This document shows positions 12,433 to 24,740 of a DNA stretch of 64,000 nucleotides, piece after piece. Position 1 is the stretch's first letter, and every line of letters begins with the position of its first letter. The stretch is from Numida meleagris. Its lineage: Eukaryota > Chordata > Aves > Galliformes > Numididae. The stretch lies in assembly GCF_002078875.1 (NCBI RefSeq), contig NC_034415.1:23460331-23524330 (forward strand), in the 5' to 3' direction. A program made the translations under genes and the position numbers. The notes beneath the pieces were generated by a model that saw only the letters and a list, made by a program, of their open reading frames with translations, made no database searches and had not been told where the DNA came from.

Positions 12433-15400
12433 AGCAGATAGGCAGATTTGCTCTACCCAGTGAATATGATCTCCCGTGTCTCGGTTCAGTGTTCTGTCAA
12501 ATATAACCACTGCATTTAGTAACTAATACAAAAGTGTTTATCATTTTCTTATTATGCTACGGTTTATTTAGCTACTCTCTGGTAAGTGTCTTTTATATAT
12601 TTACAGTATTATTTATGTGGGCATCCTTTAGATAAGGGTTGCCTGCCTCACTGGCGAATCAACATATGGAGAATATGCAAATGCTTACCTAAATAAACTT
12701 TTCTGGAGAAGTGATACATTTCTGTGTAATCCTCACACAATCTTTATTATGTGACAAAGTTAATAAAAATAAGCAACATGCAGCCATGATATATTTGATG
12801 ATATGATAATAAAATTTACATTTTATAGAAGAAACAGATTTGTAATACTTCTATAACAAAAGCACAGGTGTTTGATATAAGGGCAGAGTTAATACTGCCA
12901 TTACAGGTGGAATATAATTCTCTATACCACATCATTCAGAAGTATCAGCTGCTTTTAAAACCCTTCCCATCTATCATGCTTTGTATCCTTACACAGACAA
13001 AGCTCTTTCAGAACAAAAATAAGAACTGCTATTCAGAAAAACATGCATAAAGCTAGCTCCTGAACAGGGATAAATAATCAAGTTTATTGGTATCTTTAGA
13101 AAGCTCAGATTAAAGACAAGACTCATGGGAATAGGTGTGTGCAAACCTCACCATAACATGCCACTGGAGCAAAATGTTCTGTTTCCAACATCCAGCTTTG
13201 GGATATGGCAAGAATTTAGAGTGAGTTCGTTTTATTTTATAGTTAACGAGCCCCAAAGAATGGCTTCTACCCACCTACTGTTCACAAGCAGGAAAAGCAA
13301 TTTTTCCCTGTGAATACTACTTGTCTCTCAAGAGAAAGTTGCAGAGACTAAAGCAGCACCAATTATTTTACTTTTTGTAAATCTAACAAAAATCAAGCTA
13401 CATGCTGTTATCACTTGTGGCATAATTTTTTTCACATGGTCAGAACCAAGACCTGAGGGAATTCAATCAAGTTCTAGATATCTCAAACCCCCTGAATCTA
13501 ACAGAGTTACAGCTTGGAAAGCCCATCCTAATATTTAAGAATCAGCCAACCAGTTTCTCAGTCTCAAAGCAACCTTGAGCAAAAGTCAGAACATTAGTAT
13601 TGTTCAGACAGTACGACATGATGCTTCAACCTGGTTTTGGATCATCACTTGTCCAGGAAAGTATGAACTGTTAAGGCTTACCACATCTAGCAGCTGCTTA
13701 AAATGAGAACTGTGCCCCTTCACAAGTTCAAAGTTGTCCTGACACAGGAGAGAAATCCAGGTTTGAAAGCCCTGTTGTGCTGACCTTTGAGCACTGTGCT
13801 TCAGAAGCTTCTGTCTGATAGTCATCTCTTTTTCTTGAGAGTGTTTCAAAAGGAAGATAAACCAAGAGTAATGCTGGGCCGGCAACAGTGTGCTTCAGTG
13901 CACAAAGTAAACCTCCCACAAATGTATAACCTAACATATGCATGTCTGGTGTACCAAGGAATATGTACTGATGACCACTAAGAAGCTCCATGTTTTTTCA
14001 TGGTGCAAAGAAAGATTTCATTCTTTCTGGCAATAAATCTTCAGTAAATCAAGCAATGTATCAGGCAAAAAAATATTAATATTATTATTATAGTTACTAA
14101 AAGAGGAATTATCATCCCATGTTACTCAGAAGATAACACAACAGAAGTTAACAAAAGATGGAAATCTGGTATGCCCCCAGGCAAACTACCTGATTCAAGA
14201 ATCAACCACAAACTAAGCATGTTCTGAAACACATTCTTCCCCAGCCTTTGTGTAGCCTGTTTTTGACAATCAATACCAAATGAGGTGATGAAGGCCATTG
14301 TAGCTTCTCCTTGCAGAGTGCTAAGAATATGTTTATCTATATAATGGAAGATGCCATGAATGCTGATGGGAACTATTTGGGTCAAGAGCACTCAATACTA
14401 CATTTTCCACTCATGCACCTAAAAAGAAAATGGCATCAACATCAAAGAGAATTCAGTATTTACAGATCGTTATCAGCTTCACTACAGATGCAAACAAGAT
14501 GCATACCATCGCTGTTTTTACAATTTATTTTTTTTTTTAAAACTAGTATTATTCTAAGTCTGTGTCTGTATACTGGGCTTTAATGGAAGTGTGCATTTAA
14601 ACCATTCTACACTGAAATACTGTGCCTAAGACATGAGGAGCACCTCCTAACTCCTCATCTCTCAGATTTCTCTCACAGGTTCTCCCTTTTACTCTGCTTT
14701 TAGTGCAGTCCATCCACATATCTGCCTGAGGCATATGCTTGAGGCTTCTACTAACCTTGCAAATAGTCTCTTTTCTTCATTAAGAGTACATCAATTTTTG
14801 AATTTAAACAATGTATTTTAGGATACTCCATCTTTAATCTGGGAAATGAAAATGCAACAGGAAGGTGAATCCCACTTTAATTTGGTTATTGCCATTCCTG
14901 TTGTGTTGCAAAAATTTGTTAAATGTAATAAACTGCTGATTGGCATGTGTCTTGATATAGAACTAATAAATATTATATATATTTATTATTTATCTTTATT
15001 TGTAGTAACAAATAAATTACTTCCACAGTTGTCAGATGGAGTTTTAATAAGGTAAACAGATATTTTTAGCACTTTTCAATAGTATTTATATGAATTACTA
15101 TAATCTTCACAATGACTTCGTCTAATTCTTACTGAATTTCAGGTCCTTCCTTTTTCTGTTAACTATTAAACTGTCAGGAAAAACACACACATTTTTCTTT
15201 TACCAGTATTATTTCAATTAGATTAATATTTCCTGAGTTTATAATTAATTTGATAGAAATGTCATTCTAGTAAAAAGTCAATATTCCTTCTGTTCCTTGC
15301 TGGCAAACTTTCTGTACAATGCAGAAATTTATAACGGTGCCAGAAATTATCAAGATGCCTAAATATGGACATACACATGTCAAATATTTGTTTCTTTTAA

Positions 15401-18400
15401 CTAATTTCTATAGCACCTATTACCATGGTATCTAGGTGAATCTTCACTTATTTATTGTTAGAAACATAATATAAACAATTAAAGTTGATATTTAATAAGA
15501 ATGTCCATCGTGTCTGCCAATACTACTACAGCTTTTTGTGATCTATTTGTGCAACTGCTCTGTATCTTAGAATGAAAGAAAACTTATGACTTTATATTTT
15601 GAAATCTAGGAGGCCAGATTATCGTAATCATGTCAGTACAAAAGTATACATGCTGAACACATAAGATATTTATCATATAAAGTACTTACAAGTGTTGTGA
15701 TGATTAGTAGCAATTTTCACAAGAAGAACTGCGTATTAATTGTTTCAAGTTTAAAGCCATTTTTGTACTCTAGTCTGTGTGTAATGTGTGAGATAATTCT
15801 GTAATTTTAATGCTAGAAATAATGTACCTGTAAAAATGTCTTTAAATATGGAGCTTGACAGTAGGGAATTCTCAGCCATTTCAGACCTTTCCAAACAGTG
15901 ATACAAACCTCACTATCACAATAAAACAATGTAGTCACTATGCATTTCATTGAGTAATTCCTTTATGGGACTCCTCTAAATTCCACCTCACACTACCAGT
16001 TATTGATATTTATTCTTTAGAAATAAGTCTAAACTTTATTTCTACTTAGTAAATACTTTTTTTTTTGCTGTTTCCAGAGATGTTGGTGTTAGCACAATGG
16101 CTTCCCAGCGCCTATAATTAGCAGCATATCTATAAAGAAAAGCTAAAGTATTAATAGATACTGGAATAATGAGGAATAATTTTTGACCACGAACACAAAG
16201 TTAGGCCATGTACCCCATTCCAATAATCAGTACTGCATTGTTTTTATCATATTTTTTCTACTAATGTTTGTTTCTGATTTTTAAAAATTGAGTGCCGTAG
16301 CTTCTATTTATTCCTGTTCTCTTTTTATATTTTAACATAAGTATCTGCTGAAAGCCACAAGCAATTGTCATAGATGGACTTCTGTTCTGACCTTATGCTA
16401 CCACCTTTATGTTTTTATGTATTGCCCCTCTTGGAAAACTGTTCTAACATCCCACTGTCATATCTTCATCCTCAGATGTAATTGGATATTTTTTACTTCC
16501 TGATATTGCACAAAAGTAGTGTTTTCTTTTATTCTATTAGTTTTTAATAGTTTCCTACACTGTATCAAAATTCTCTTCCTTCAGGTTTTTTAGCTTTTAA
16601 ATATTTACAGGTCATCATCTTGTACCTTTCCCAAACATTATTTGATCATATCTTACCCAAGGGAGCATTTAACCAAAGGATGTGCTAACCCTGATGTCAG
16701 TGTAGCTATTTATACCTTTCAGTGTATGTTTTCTTTTGCTGCATCATGACCTTCAATCCTTGTCCATGGTAGCAAGTAATCATTTGCCATTTCATTATTA
16801 TTTTCATCATTTTTCTGTAGACTTATTCAACATACCGGTGTTTCTCTGAATTGAATGTGAAGTCCAAAAAAATTGTAGTCACATTCCAAGCTGCTTAAAA
16901 AAGAAATTCACATTTTATACCACTTTCATAACTCCCAATAGAAACATGATTTTCAATACTAGAAATTTCATATCTTATATGAGGCATGGTTTTGCCACCT
17001 TATTTAATGCCTGGCTTTGTCATTGTTGCTTTACATTTAACTAGAGGAACTAGAGGAAGAACAAAAAGGCAAGAACTGTAAGCAGTGAAGAGCTATAAGG
17101 AACCAAACAATCATAGGACAGTAAGAGATGATAATAAACAGTGACAAAGTATAGACTGACATAGACCAAAACTACTCTTCACAGACATTTATCCAGATAA
17201 CTGCAATTTCATCTTGACAACACATCCCTGGTTAGATTGTGGGAATGTCTTTAAAGTTTCTAAAAAAAGTCTTCATGACCTAGACAGTCTGAATGCCTGA
17301 TTATAGCTGTAGTTAGAAAAACCGTTTACAATTAAATTTAAATCTTTTTCTCTGTGAGTAAAATCCCATGATATGAAGTTAAGAAGAATCATTGATTACT
17401 GTATCATTAAACTGCTTCACTCTAAACTTCAAGTTGCTTCTATCTTTCTTGAAGTAAACTCCATAGTAAGAGAAGTTACTCATGTTAACATCAGACACCA
17501 AGGTAAAGTGTAATATTTATGTCTTAAATACAACAAACTTACAATTACGAATTTTAGAATACTATCTGTTGTTTGCTGTCATTGTTATTTGGAGTTTTAG
17601 TTGCCATTCAGCTACAATAATTCAAATTCAGGTTTTATTTCTCTGTCACCCTCCATTTCAGATGGCACACTCCCTAATAGAAGATTTTACAGCTCTTATT
17701 CAAGGTTTACTTTTCCTTCCTACATTTAACACTCTGGTCGTGCCTCTACAGAATCACTCCAGCAGTTTTGTCAAGACCACTCAGAATTCTCAGACTTTCT
17801 TCCAACAGGCTGGCTAGCTGTCCCACTTTAACTGATTACAATAAATTAACTAATTACAATTTTGTGAAAACCAAACTGAGGAAAGAACTGAATATTTTGC
17901 TTGCTCTGTAATTCATTTTGATATAAAAGTGACCTTTTTTAATAGTAAAAAATTTGACATATGTTTATTATGTGAGAAAATGGTAAATGTATTATTTGGC
18001 TGCAAAAAAAAATGCTGGTTTTATGAGTGCTTTTGCAAATATATTTTTATCAAAAACAGTCAGATTAGAGATGTTTCATTACAGCCAGTATTCAAAATCC
18101 ACAGAGCTACAGAAGGGGCAGGGGGAATCTTTTGGTTGGACTTTCCATTCTCCCCAAAAACATTTCCCCCATTTTCACAAGCCCCATAGCATGCATTTTG
18201 TGCAGCCTGCTCAGTATCTCTTTTCTGAGCAGATATGCTTGATGATACGGAGATGGCTCCAGTAGGTTAATTGGAAACTGCCCAGGAGGAAGCTGAATTG
18301 CTGGCAACATAGCTTTAAAATTCAAATCTTTCTGAGCCACAGTGTGCTAATTTTTATTAAGTTATGAAATAATGTTACTGCTATAGCCAGGTATTTCTTA

Positions 18401-19200
18401 CACAAAAATTAAAGAGGATGACTACTGGCACAAAGAAGTAGATTAATAAATCAGTTTTACTTTAGTTGTGAAGCAAATTTATTTAATTGCTACCTGCACT
18501 TTTTTTAAGACTCAAAGAACAGATGAAAGATACTCATATATATATATATATCTTTACAATAAAAAATAACAAAGACTATAATCTTGAAGATGCAATGACA
18601 GAAGAATGCTGAAGAAAACTAACATATAAAGCACTTAAACTATGACAAAGAGGTTAAATATTATTAAATATAATTCATTTATTCACTTATGAATACTGTA
18701 TGTGCATCTACAAAGGTATGCTTCTTAATGCAATTTAATAGCTTTGAATGCAATTTTCACACTATTTACAGATCTGACCCTTCTCTGCAACACCAGTTTC
18801 TCAATAATCAGCACTTTCATGTTTGCTAACTTCCAATAATATTTGTAAAATAAAGGACATTCAGCAAACTTTGCATCTGCTAACTTCAGTCTAACCTACA
18901 CCTTGCTCCATATAGTACCATCCTGACAACCATCTTTGCTAAGTATTCTAAACAAAGAAAGTCTTAGTTGTCTGTCTTTCCTTCTATAAATTATCAACCT
19001 GGCAACAATGTGCTTAACAATGATTGTTACTAATAAAAGCAGTAGGTAGTTTCCTGCAGATTTGCATTTTAGTTTCTATATAGACAAAGTGCCTCTTTAA
19101 TACTGGCAGAGAATGGATTTGCTTCATACTAGAAAGTATTATAGCACTGAATGAAGTCTTTCTGATCAAACCATACCATAACAGCTTTTGTCTTGTGTCA
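12433..19200. other. Unique intronic sequence
   Basis: No known repeat is recognised across about 6.8 kb. It includes a perfect octamer motif ATGCAAAT at 12675-12682 and a compositionally distinct block at 13604-13991 in which several frames are open. An ATT-rich run lies near 14075-14095. Confidence 0.55.
18535..18551. repeat. (TA)n microsatellite
   Basis: This is a short uninterrupted alternating A/T run flanked by unique AT-rich sequence. Confidence 0.85.
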
Positions 19201-19680
19201 CTTTATGTTAGCCAGCATCAGAAGAGAAAATAAGCAGAGGCTTGCTATTGTGCCTCTATTTTAAAAGGGCCTTCCATCTGGTAGGAAGCAGAAGCCATCA
19301 GCACTGTAATTAAAATGCAATTACTGTCCCCCGCCGCAATCCCAGGACGACCATTCCATCTGTGTGATATACAGTGTAAAAAACACAATTTTTTGCACTT
19401 TTCTAGCTCCATTAAGTTTATTCTCTTTCTATTAATTAATCTAACAGCACTAAGGGGTCGTTCTTGTTTTGCAAGCCATTGTGTCACAAACTGCGCACTC
19501 ACAAAGACTGAAACCACATGAATTTTTAAAACTCTCCACTATCCCTGTGACATAAAACCTTAATTACTCTTGACTAAATCTGTAATTAAAATATATCACC
19601 GCAGCAGCAGATTTACCTGCGTGTGGGTGTTGGAGTGCATGCTTCTGTGACTGTCACAAGTGAATCACTCTAAGACAGTG
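19201..19680. other. Intronic segment retaining several CpGs; possible conserved element
   Basis: This stretch holds about seven CpG dinucleotides (near 19332, 19350, 19458, 19495, 19600 and 19620), more than the AT-rich neighbourhood. It also has a near-symmetric TAATTA-bearing block, GTAATTAAAATGCAATTAC at 19306. These are features often seen in conserved vertebrate enhancers, but conservation cannot be judged from a single sequence. The open frames on both strands (19245-19517 minus, 19315-19521 plus) are unrecognised. Confidence 0.3.
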
Positions 19681-22600
19681 TTATAAAAAGGGAGATTAGG
19701 ATGCACGACAAAAAAGATGCAGAATAGAGACTTTGAAAATGAAAAACTGGTAGCAATCTAGGAAAAAGTTGTACACTTGTAAAATAAGAAAGAGCCATTC
19801 TCTCATTTTACTGACTTTTAAAATAAAAATATTTGTAGTACATGTAGAGACATATTGGAAGCTCCCAGTTTATTCTGTAGTAGTCCAACATTTTAATGCA
19901 CTACCATGACCTTGTAACAATAAAATATGACAAAGTAAAATATCAAATACTACAAAATAAGATTTCATACTATTTTTCATAGCAATCCACCTAGTATAAT
20001 TAATAATGTATAATATATAACAATAAGTTAATTTCATAATCTGCTTCTCCTTTCATTCACAACTGTGCAGTCCAAGGCCTTCCATCTGCCAACGCATAAA
20101 ATCTTAAAAGCTTGGTGAGAAGTACAGGAGTTGCATATATCCAAACAAAAGTGTTAGCTAAATATTAGGGTGAAATCCTAGCCGTATCACAGCTTGTTAG
20201 AAGTGTGCCTTTGAATTCTGTGGAGTCAAAGAGTATTTTGTCTTTTTTTTTTTTAATACATGTTGTTAGGCAAAAAGAGAGAAACAAAACCCTCTGCAAA
20301 TGACCAGCTGCAAGAGGTGAGCAGACTACTACGGAACCTCAGCATGAGAATCTTTGCTTTAAAATGTCACACAAAATAATATTAAAAAGCCCTGGCAAAT
20401 AATAAATTCCCATTCCTGGTTTTGACTATCTTGGAACACTTTAAGGTTCAGCATGTGCATAAGTGTTTTTACAAACTCAGCATGTGGGCTCAATATGTCT
20501 CCAGCAGAAGAGAATTTTGGCATATCATAGATTTCACAAAGGGTATGGCCAGAAGTACCATAAGATGTTTAAGCTAACTTCCTGCAGCTCATAGGTCACT
20601 AAAGATGCCACTCATCTTCTTATTTAGTACAATGACTTGGGTTTTGCTAGCATATATAGAGTCCTATTTCAAAGATGTCACAAGACGGAGTCCCATTTTA
20701 AGAGCTTGAGCCAGTAGTTAATGATGCCTATCAGTCAGAATTTGTGCCTTACTCCCAACTTGACTTATCTGTTTTAGAATTCCAGCATTAGTTTCTAACA
20801 TGCTTCTGTACTTTAATTTTAAGCAGCTTTTTAATACCCAGTATTTTCTTCCTGTGAATTTACTTGCACACTGTAATCACGTTACCTATCAATCTTCTTG
20901 TGATAAGATAAACAGATTGAGCTATTTAAATCTCCCACTAGAAAGCATTTTCTTCAGCTCTTAAAAAGTTTTCATCTTCTTCCTGTACCTCATGTAATTT
21001 TAAATATGTGAGGAATAACAGTGTGTAAAGTATTCACCATCCTCAAGGTAAATCATGAGGCTCGCAGCTTTAGGAGGATGCTAAAATAACTCAAGCTCAG
21101 AACAGATACATGACATGGAGAAAATGAATCCAATCACCATCCTCCTACGAGGAAGTGGCTCCAGGGCCTGGTGTTCCTACAGATACTATTGAGAGCTTTA
21201 GCTTTCATGCGGCAAGTTGTTAATGACAACCTAATTGACAATATCCTGGCTTTCTGCAAGGGAAGGCTCCCAGGTCAGCCTGCTAAAAAGAACCTGCAAG
21301 AATTTAGTGGGTTCAGGAGTTACTGTCTGTCTGGAACCAGATGGTTTGCATATAGTTCATCTCTGAGTAGGAAAGCAGTTCTCACACGCTTCCTATAGAT
21401 GTTGTTATTCAAACTGGGTATATTTTTAGACTCAAAAACTGACTATTTGGTGTTGCTTAAATAAAAAAAAGTGATATCACATGTTCCCTGGTTTCAAATG
21501 CTGATTGTTCCATAAATGAAGGTATATTACTCTATTGAAAAGTAGAAGAGAGAAATCTTATGATCAACTATATATGATTTAATGGATTAAGCATCAAATT
21601 CAACACTGACCAAGGATAAGGCATGTTGGCACAAATAAAAAGCCAAACTTAAAAAATTACAAAATTTTATGGGAATCACTTTGATATAAACATAATTGCT
21701 CATAATTTGAACAAAGATATTCAGTATAGATATGTTGTTTGTCTGACTACAATACGATTTTATGATAAAAAATATTACAATAATAGGACTTTGTAATGAT
21801 TCTGCATGTTCATTTGAAAGAATATATAAGTGCAGTCCTTTCCTCTGCTCTAATACTGATCTTCTCCTTGTCTAGATCACTTTCTCTCATGTGTAAGCAT
21901 AGCAGACACAAGAGTACACATCTTGTTCTAATTAATATTAGTACTTAGTGGCCCACTCCTAGATCCTACTGATATACTAGAAATTAAATAAACTGCACAT
22001 AAAAAATATCCAAACTAAGAAAACATATATATCACATGGTAGGCCTCCATAAATTCATTTGATTCTCAAGAGAGTCGAAGAGGACTAAATTCACTCTGCC
22101 AGGTATTCTGTGGATACAATTAATAAGTGTACATCCCCAAATGCTGTCTAATGGTATCAATTCCACCTCCTAGGACATCCTGTAACACTAGTTATTGTTT
22201 TGCTGTAGAAAAAAGTTCTATATTAAATAGGAACATCTTGATGGAATTAAACTTACTGACAAGAATCCTGGGGATAACTACAGATTCATCTGCACATGCA
22301 GCCTCAAATACATCTCCTGCTTAAACGTACTGTAAACTGGAATGTCAGCCCACACTAACAACGAATGTTAAGAACTATATAGAAGGACAAAAGAAAATTG
22401 GAGTGTGGAGGAAGAGAAAGGGAGGGGAGCGTTACAGCAAACTATGAGAATACATGTTTAAAATGTGTTATCTGCTTCAGATGTTCCTTAGTCTATGCTC
22501 TCAGTGCCTCAGTACACAGAAACTGCCTGCTGCCTGTGTAAAGGTAAGAAAACAGTTATTGACCGCTGTTGTGAGGAACAGCTATGTACTAGCATCTGTT

Positions 22601-23675
22601 TTGCTAACCTAGTGCATAAAGCAATACTAATTTACCTTTCATATCATACAGTCTATCACTATTTGACCCTCTGGGCTGTTTTTATTTATAGAATGTTGTT
22701 TCTAGTTTACTTTAGTGTTTTCATATTAGATAAATATTCATGAAAGTGCACTCTTCCTGAAATTGGGTCATTTAGGCAGACTATCCCATTAAAAATAGAT
22801 TTACTTTTTTTACAGGTGTCATCCATTAAGGTAGGACACAGACAAAACCAGCCAATTGTATCTGTCAGAAAAATGTTAGCCCTTCTGGAAAGTCGGTCTT
22901 CTGTCCCTTACATATAGCACTTAATAACAAAATGACTAACTTCCTTTCTGTGGCATTTATACTTTGGGGAATTTTTATTGTTGCAAAATTTGTATCTGAG
23001 GGTTTGAGGAGATATTTTAGTCTTTCCAAGGTGTTCTGACTCTGACCCAAGGCATAGAAATGTATGTTCTTACTGGCTAAGATGCGGCCACAGGATGTTG
23101 GTGCAGGAGAGAGAAGTTTAACTCCTTACTGTGGTTATACACAAACAAGGCAGAAGACAAAACAGAACACTGATGCAGTCTCTCCTACGGAATATGGGAT
23201 GGGAAGCTCATATATCCACAGAGCAGTGGATCTACAAGGGTTCTGTTTGGTGTGAGTCTTGGTCATATAAATTCACACAAGGTGTGTACACATAATTGTG
23301 GGTTCTTAAATTCATCCTTTGCCATAGTTCATATGACTTCATATTTGAACCACAGCAATCCAATTGGAAGTACTGTGGAAGAAGAGTTTTAGGAGTATAT
23401 GTAGGGAAGAAATAACATCTGTGACAGATGAAAGAAAGAGCTCGCAAGTCTTGGATATAGATCAAACAAAGGATCAGGCTGATAGGTGTGATCAAAAGCA
23501 CAGGTTTGGAGAAATGGAGACAGACAGGTATTTCTATAGAGCAGTCCATCACTCCCTCTTAGAAATTGTTTCAAAATGGGATGAATGGCCCCTCAGAGAG
23601 CCTTAAGGGTTTTGTGTGATGTATAGAGAGAACTTCAACATCTGATCTAGCCTGGAAATCTAGACCTGTGAGAGA
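19681..23675. other. Unique intronic sequence
   Basis: No repeat or gene is recognised. A short plus-strand frame beginning with ATG at 22495 runs into AAAGGTAAGA near 22540, a chance-level donor-like match. Confidence 0.55.
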
Positions 23676-23815
23676 GGTTTTCTGGAAGGATCTGTGGCCC
23701 TTGGGAGACTCACACTGGAGCAGTTTGTGCATAGAACAGGTACAGCAGAATGTACTCTGTGGAAGAGATCCATGCTGAAGCAGTTCTTGAAGAACTGTGT
23801 CCCACTGTGTCCCTT
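23676..23815 (+). mobile_element. Degenerate avian interspersed repeat with about 60-bp internal periodicity
   Basis: The plus strand contains repeated variants of a motif in which CTGTGG is followed by CACACTGGAGCAGTT and later by CCATGCTGAAGCAGTT, then GAAGAACTGTGTCCC. I recall this kind of GC-richer, internally repetitive sequence from bird genomes, probably in a CR1 5' region or an LTR, but cannot assign it with certainty. It lies about 700 bp upstream of a CR1 3' end in the same orientation (24508-24607), so both could derive from one element. Confidence 0.5.
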
Positions 23816-24507
23816 AAGCACACTGGCAACTCAGTAGGTAACTGCCTATTGCACTACCTATCGAGTTTTTTCTTGATATTAATGACACAGCTCTCTCTTT
23901 AAAGAAAGAAGCAAATTCACAGCCAAAATCTTGTGATGATTAATAGCTCAATGATTAATAATATAGTTATCCCCAATGCACACTAGCGAGGCTGTTTGTG
24001 AAGTGTTAAAAGAGAGAAAATCATGTTGGCCAACCTGAAATTTTAATACAGTTTAGCAAAAAATTAATTCCTTTTTAAGTCTATCTAGCTCAACGCCCCT
24101 GGTCAAGAGCTAATACAAACTGCTGGAAATAAACATACATACAGTTCTGGAAAAGGAGCCTAACACAAGAAAGATGTCTTTATAATGATTAAATGTAAGT
24201 ATATTCTCAAATTTGAGAGCTTGTAGTTCTGCAAGCTTCATTTCCATTCTACTCATACGACAACACATTTCAATTTTCACAATTTCCCTATGATTTCTAT
24301 TTATATATGTACTTTATCTCAGGAAGGTGCCATTTCTGATTATAATGAAGTAGTCTGGTTGTGATTAACAACTTCTCAGAATCTTCAGGCCTATCACTTC
24401 ACCTTGACAATGCTTGGTCGTAACTGTGTGCTATTTTCCTGAAAGAAGCATTTTTGTTTATTTTACCAGAAGCAAAACAACTTAAACAAGAGTTTATAAC
24501 AGAGATG

Positions 24508-24607
24508 ATCTGGTCTAGTGGGAGGTGTCTCTGCCTATGGCAGGGGGGCTGGAACTAGATGATCTTAAAGGTCCCTTCCAACACAAACCATTCTATGATT
24601 CTATGAA
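24508..24607 (+). mobile_element. CR1 LINE 3' terminus, sense
   Basis: About 100 bp match the very 3' end of avian CR1: GTGGGAGGTGTCTCTGCC, then GGAACTAGATGATCTTAAAG, then GTCCCTTCCAACACAAACC. It ends in the family's octamer-like terminal repeat ATTCTATGATTCTATGAA. The element runs on the plus strand and is severely 5'-truncated. Sequence is close to the general consensus, so this is one of the younger insertions here. Confidence 0.95.
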
Positions 24608-24673
24608 TTTTCAGTGATTGTGTTTAAACACTTATTTACTGAACTCTGGAGCTTGTTATGAAAGCATTGTTTT

Positions 24674-24740
24674 TCTCATTCTTGTGGCTCTTCTCTAGAG
24701 CATTTCCAATTTATCCAGATCCTTCTTAACTTTATTTTTA
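24674..24740 (-). mobile_element. Old CR1-type remnant, antisense
   Basis: The plus strand reads CTCATTCTTGTGGCTCTTCT and then CATTTCCAATTTATCCAGAT. This resembles the reverse complement of the conserved CR1 3' region in which a GTGGCTCTTCTCTG motif precedes CCAATTTATC. It has the opposite orientation to the younger CR1 end 70 bp upstream. Limits are approximate. Confidence 0.55.

Noticed and set aside
24080..24110. Short CR1-like string (CTAGCTCAACGCCCCTGGTC)
   Set aside because: The similarity to the CR1 end is only about 30 bp with several mismatches and nothing recognisable on either side.
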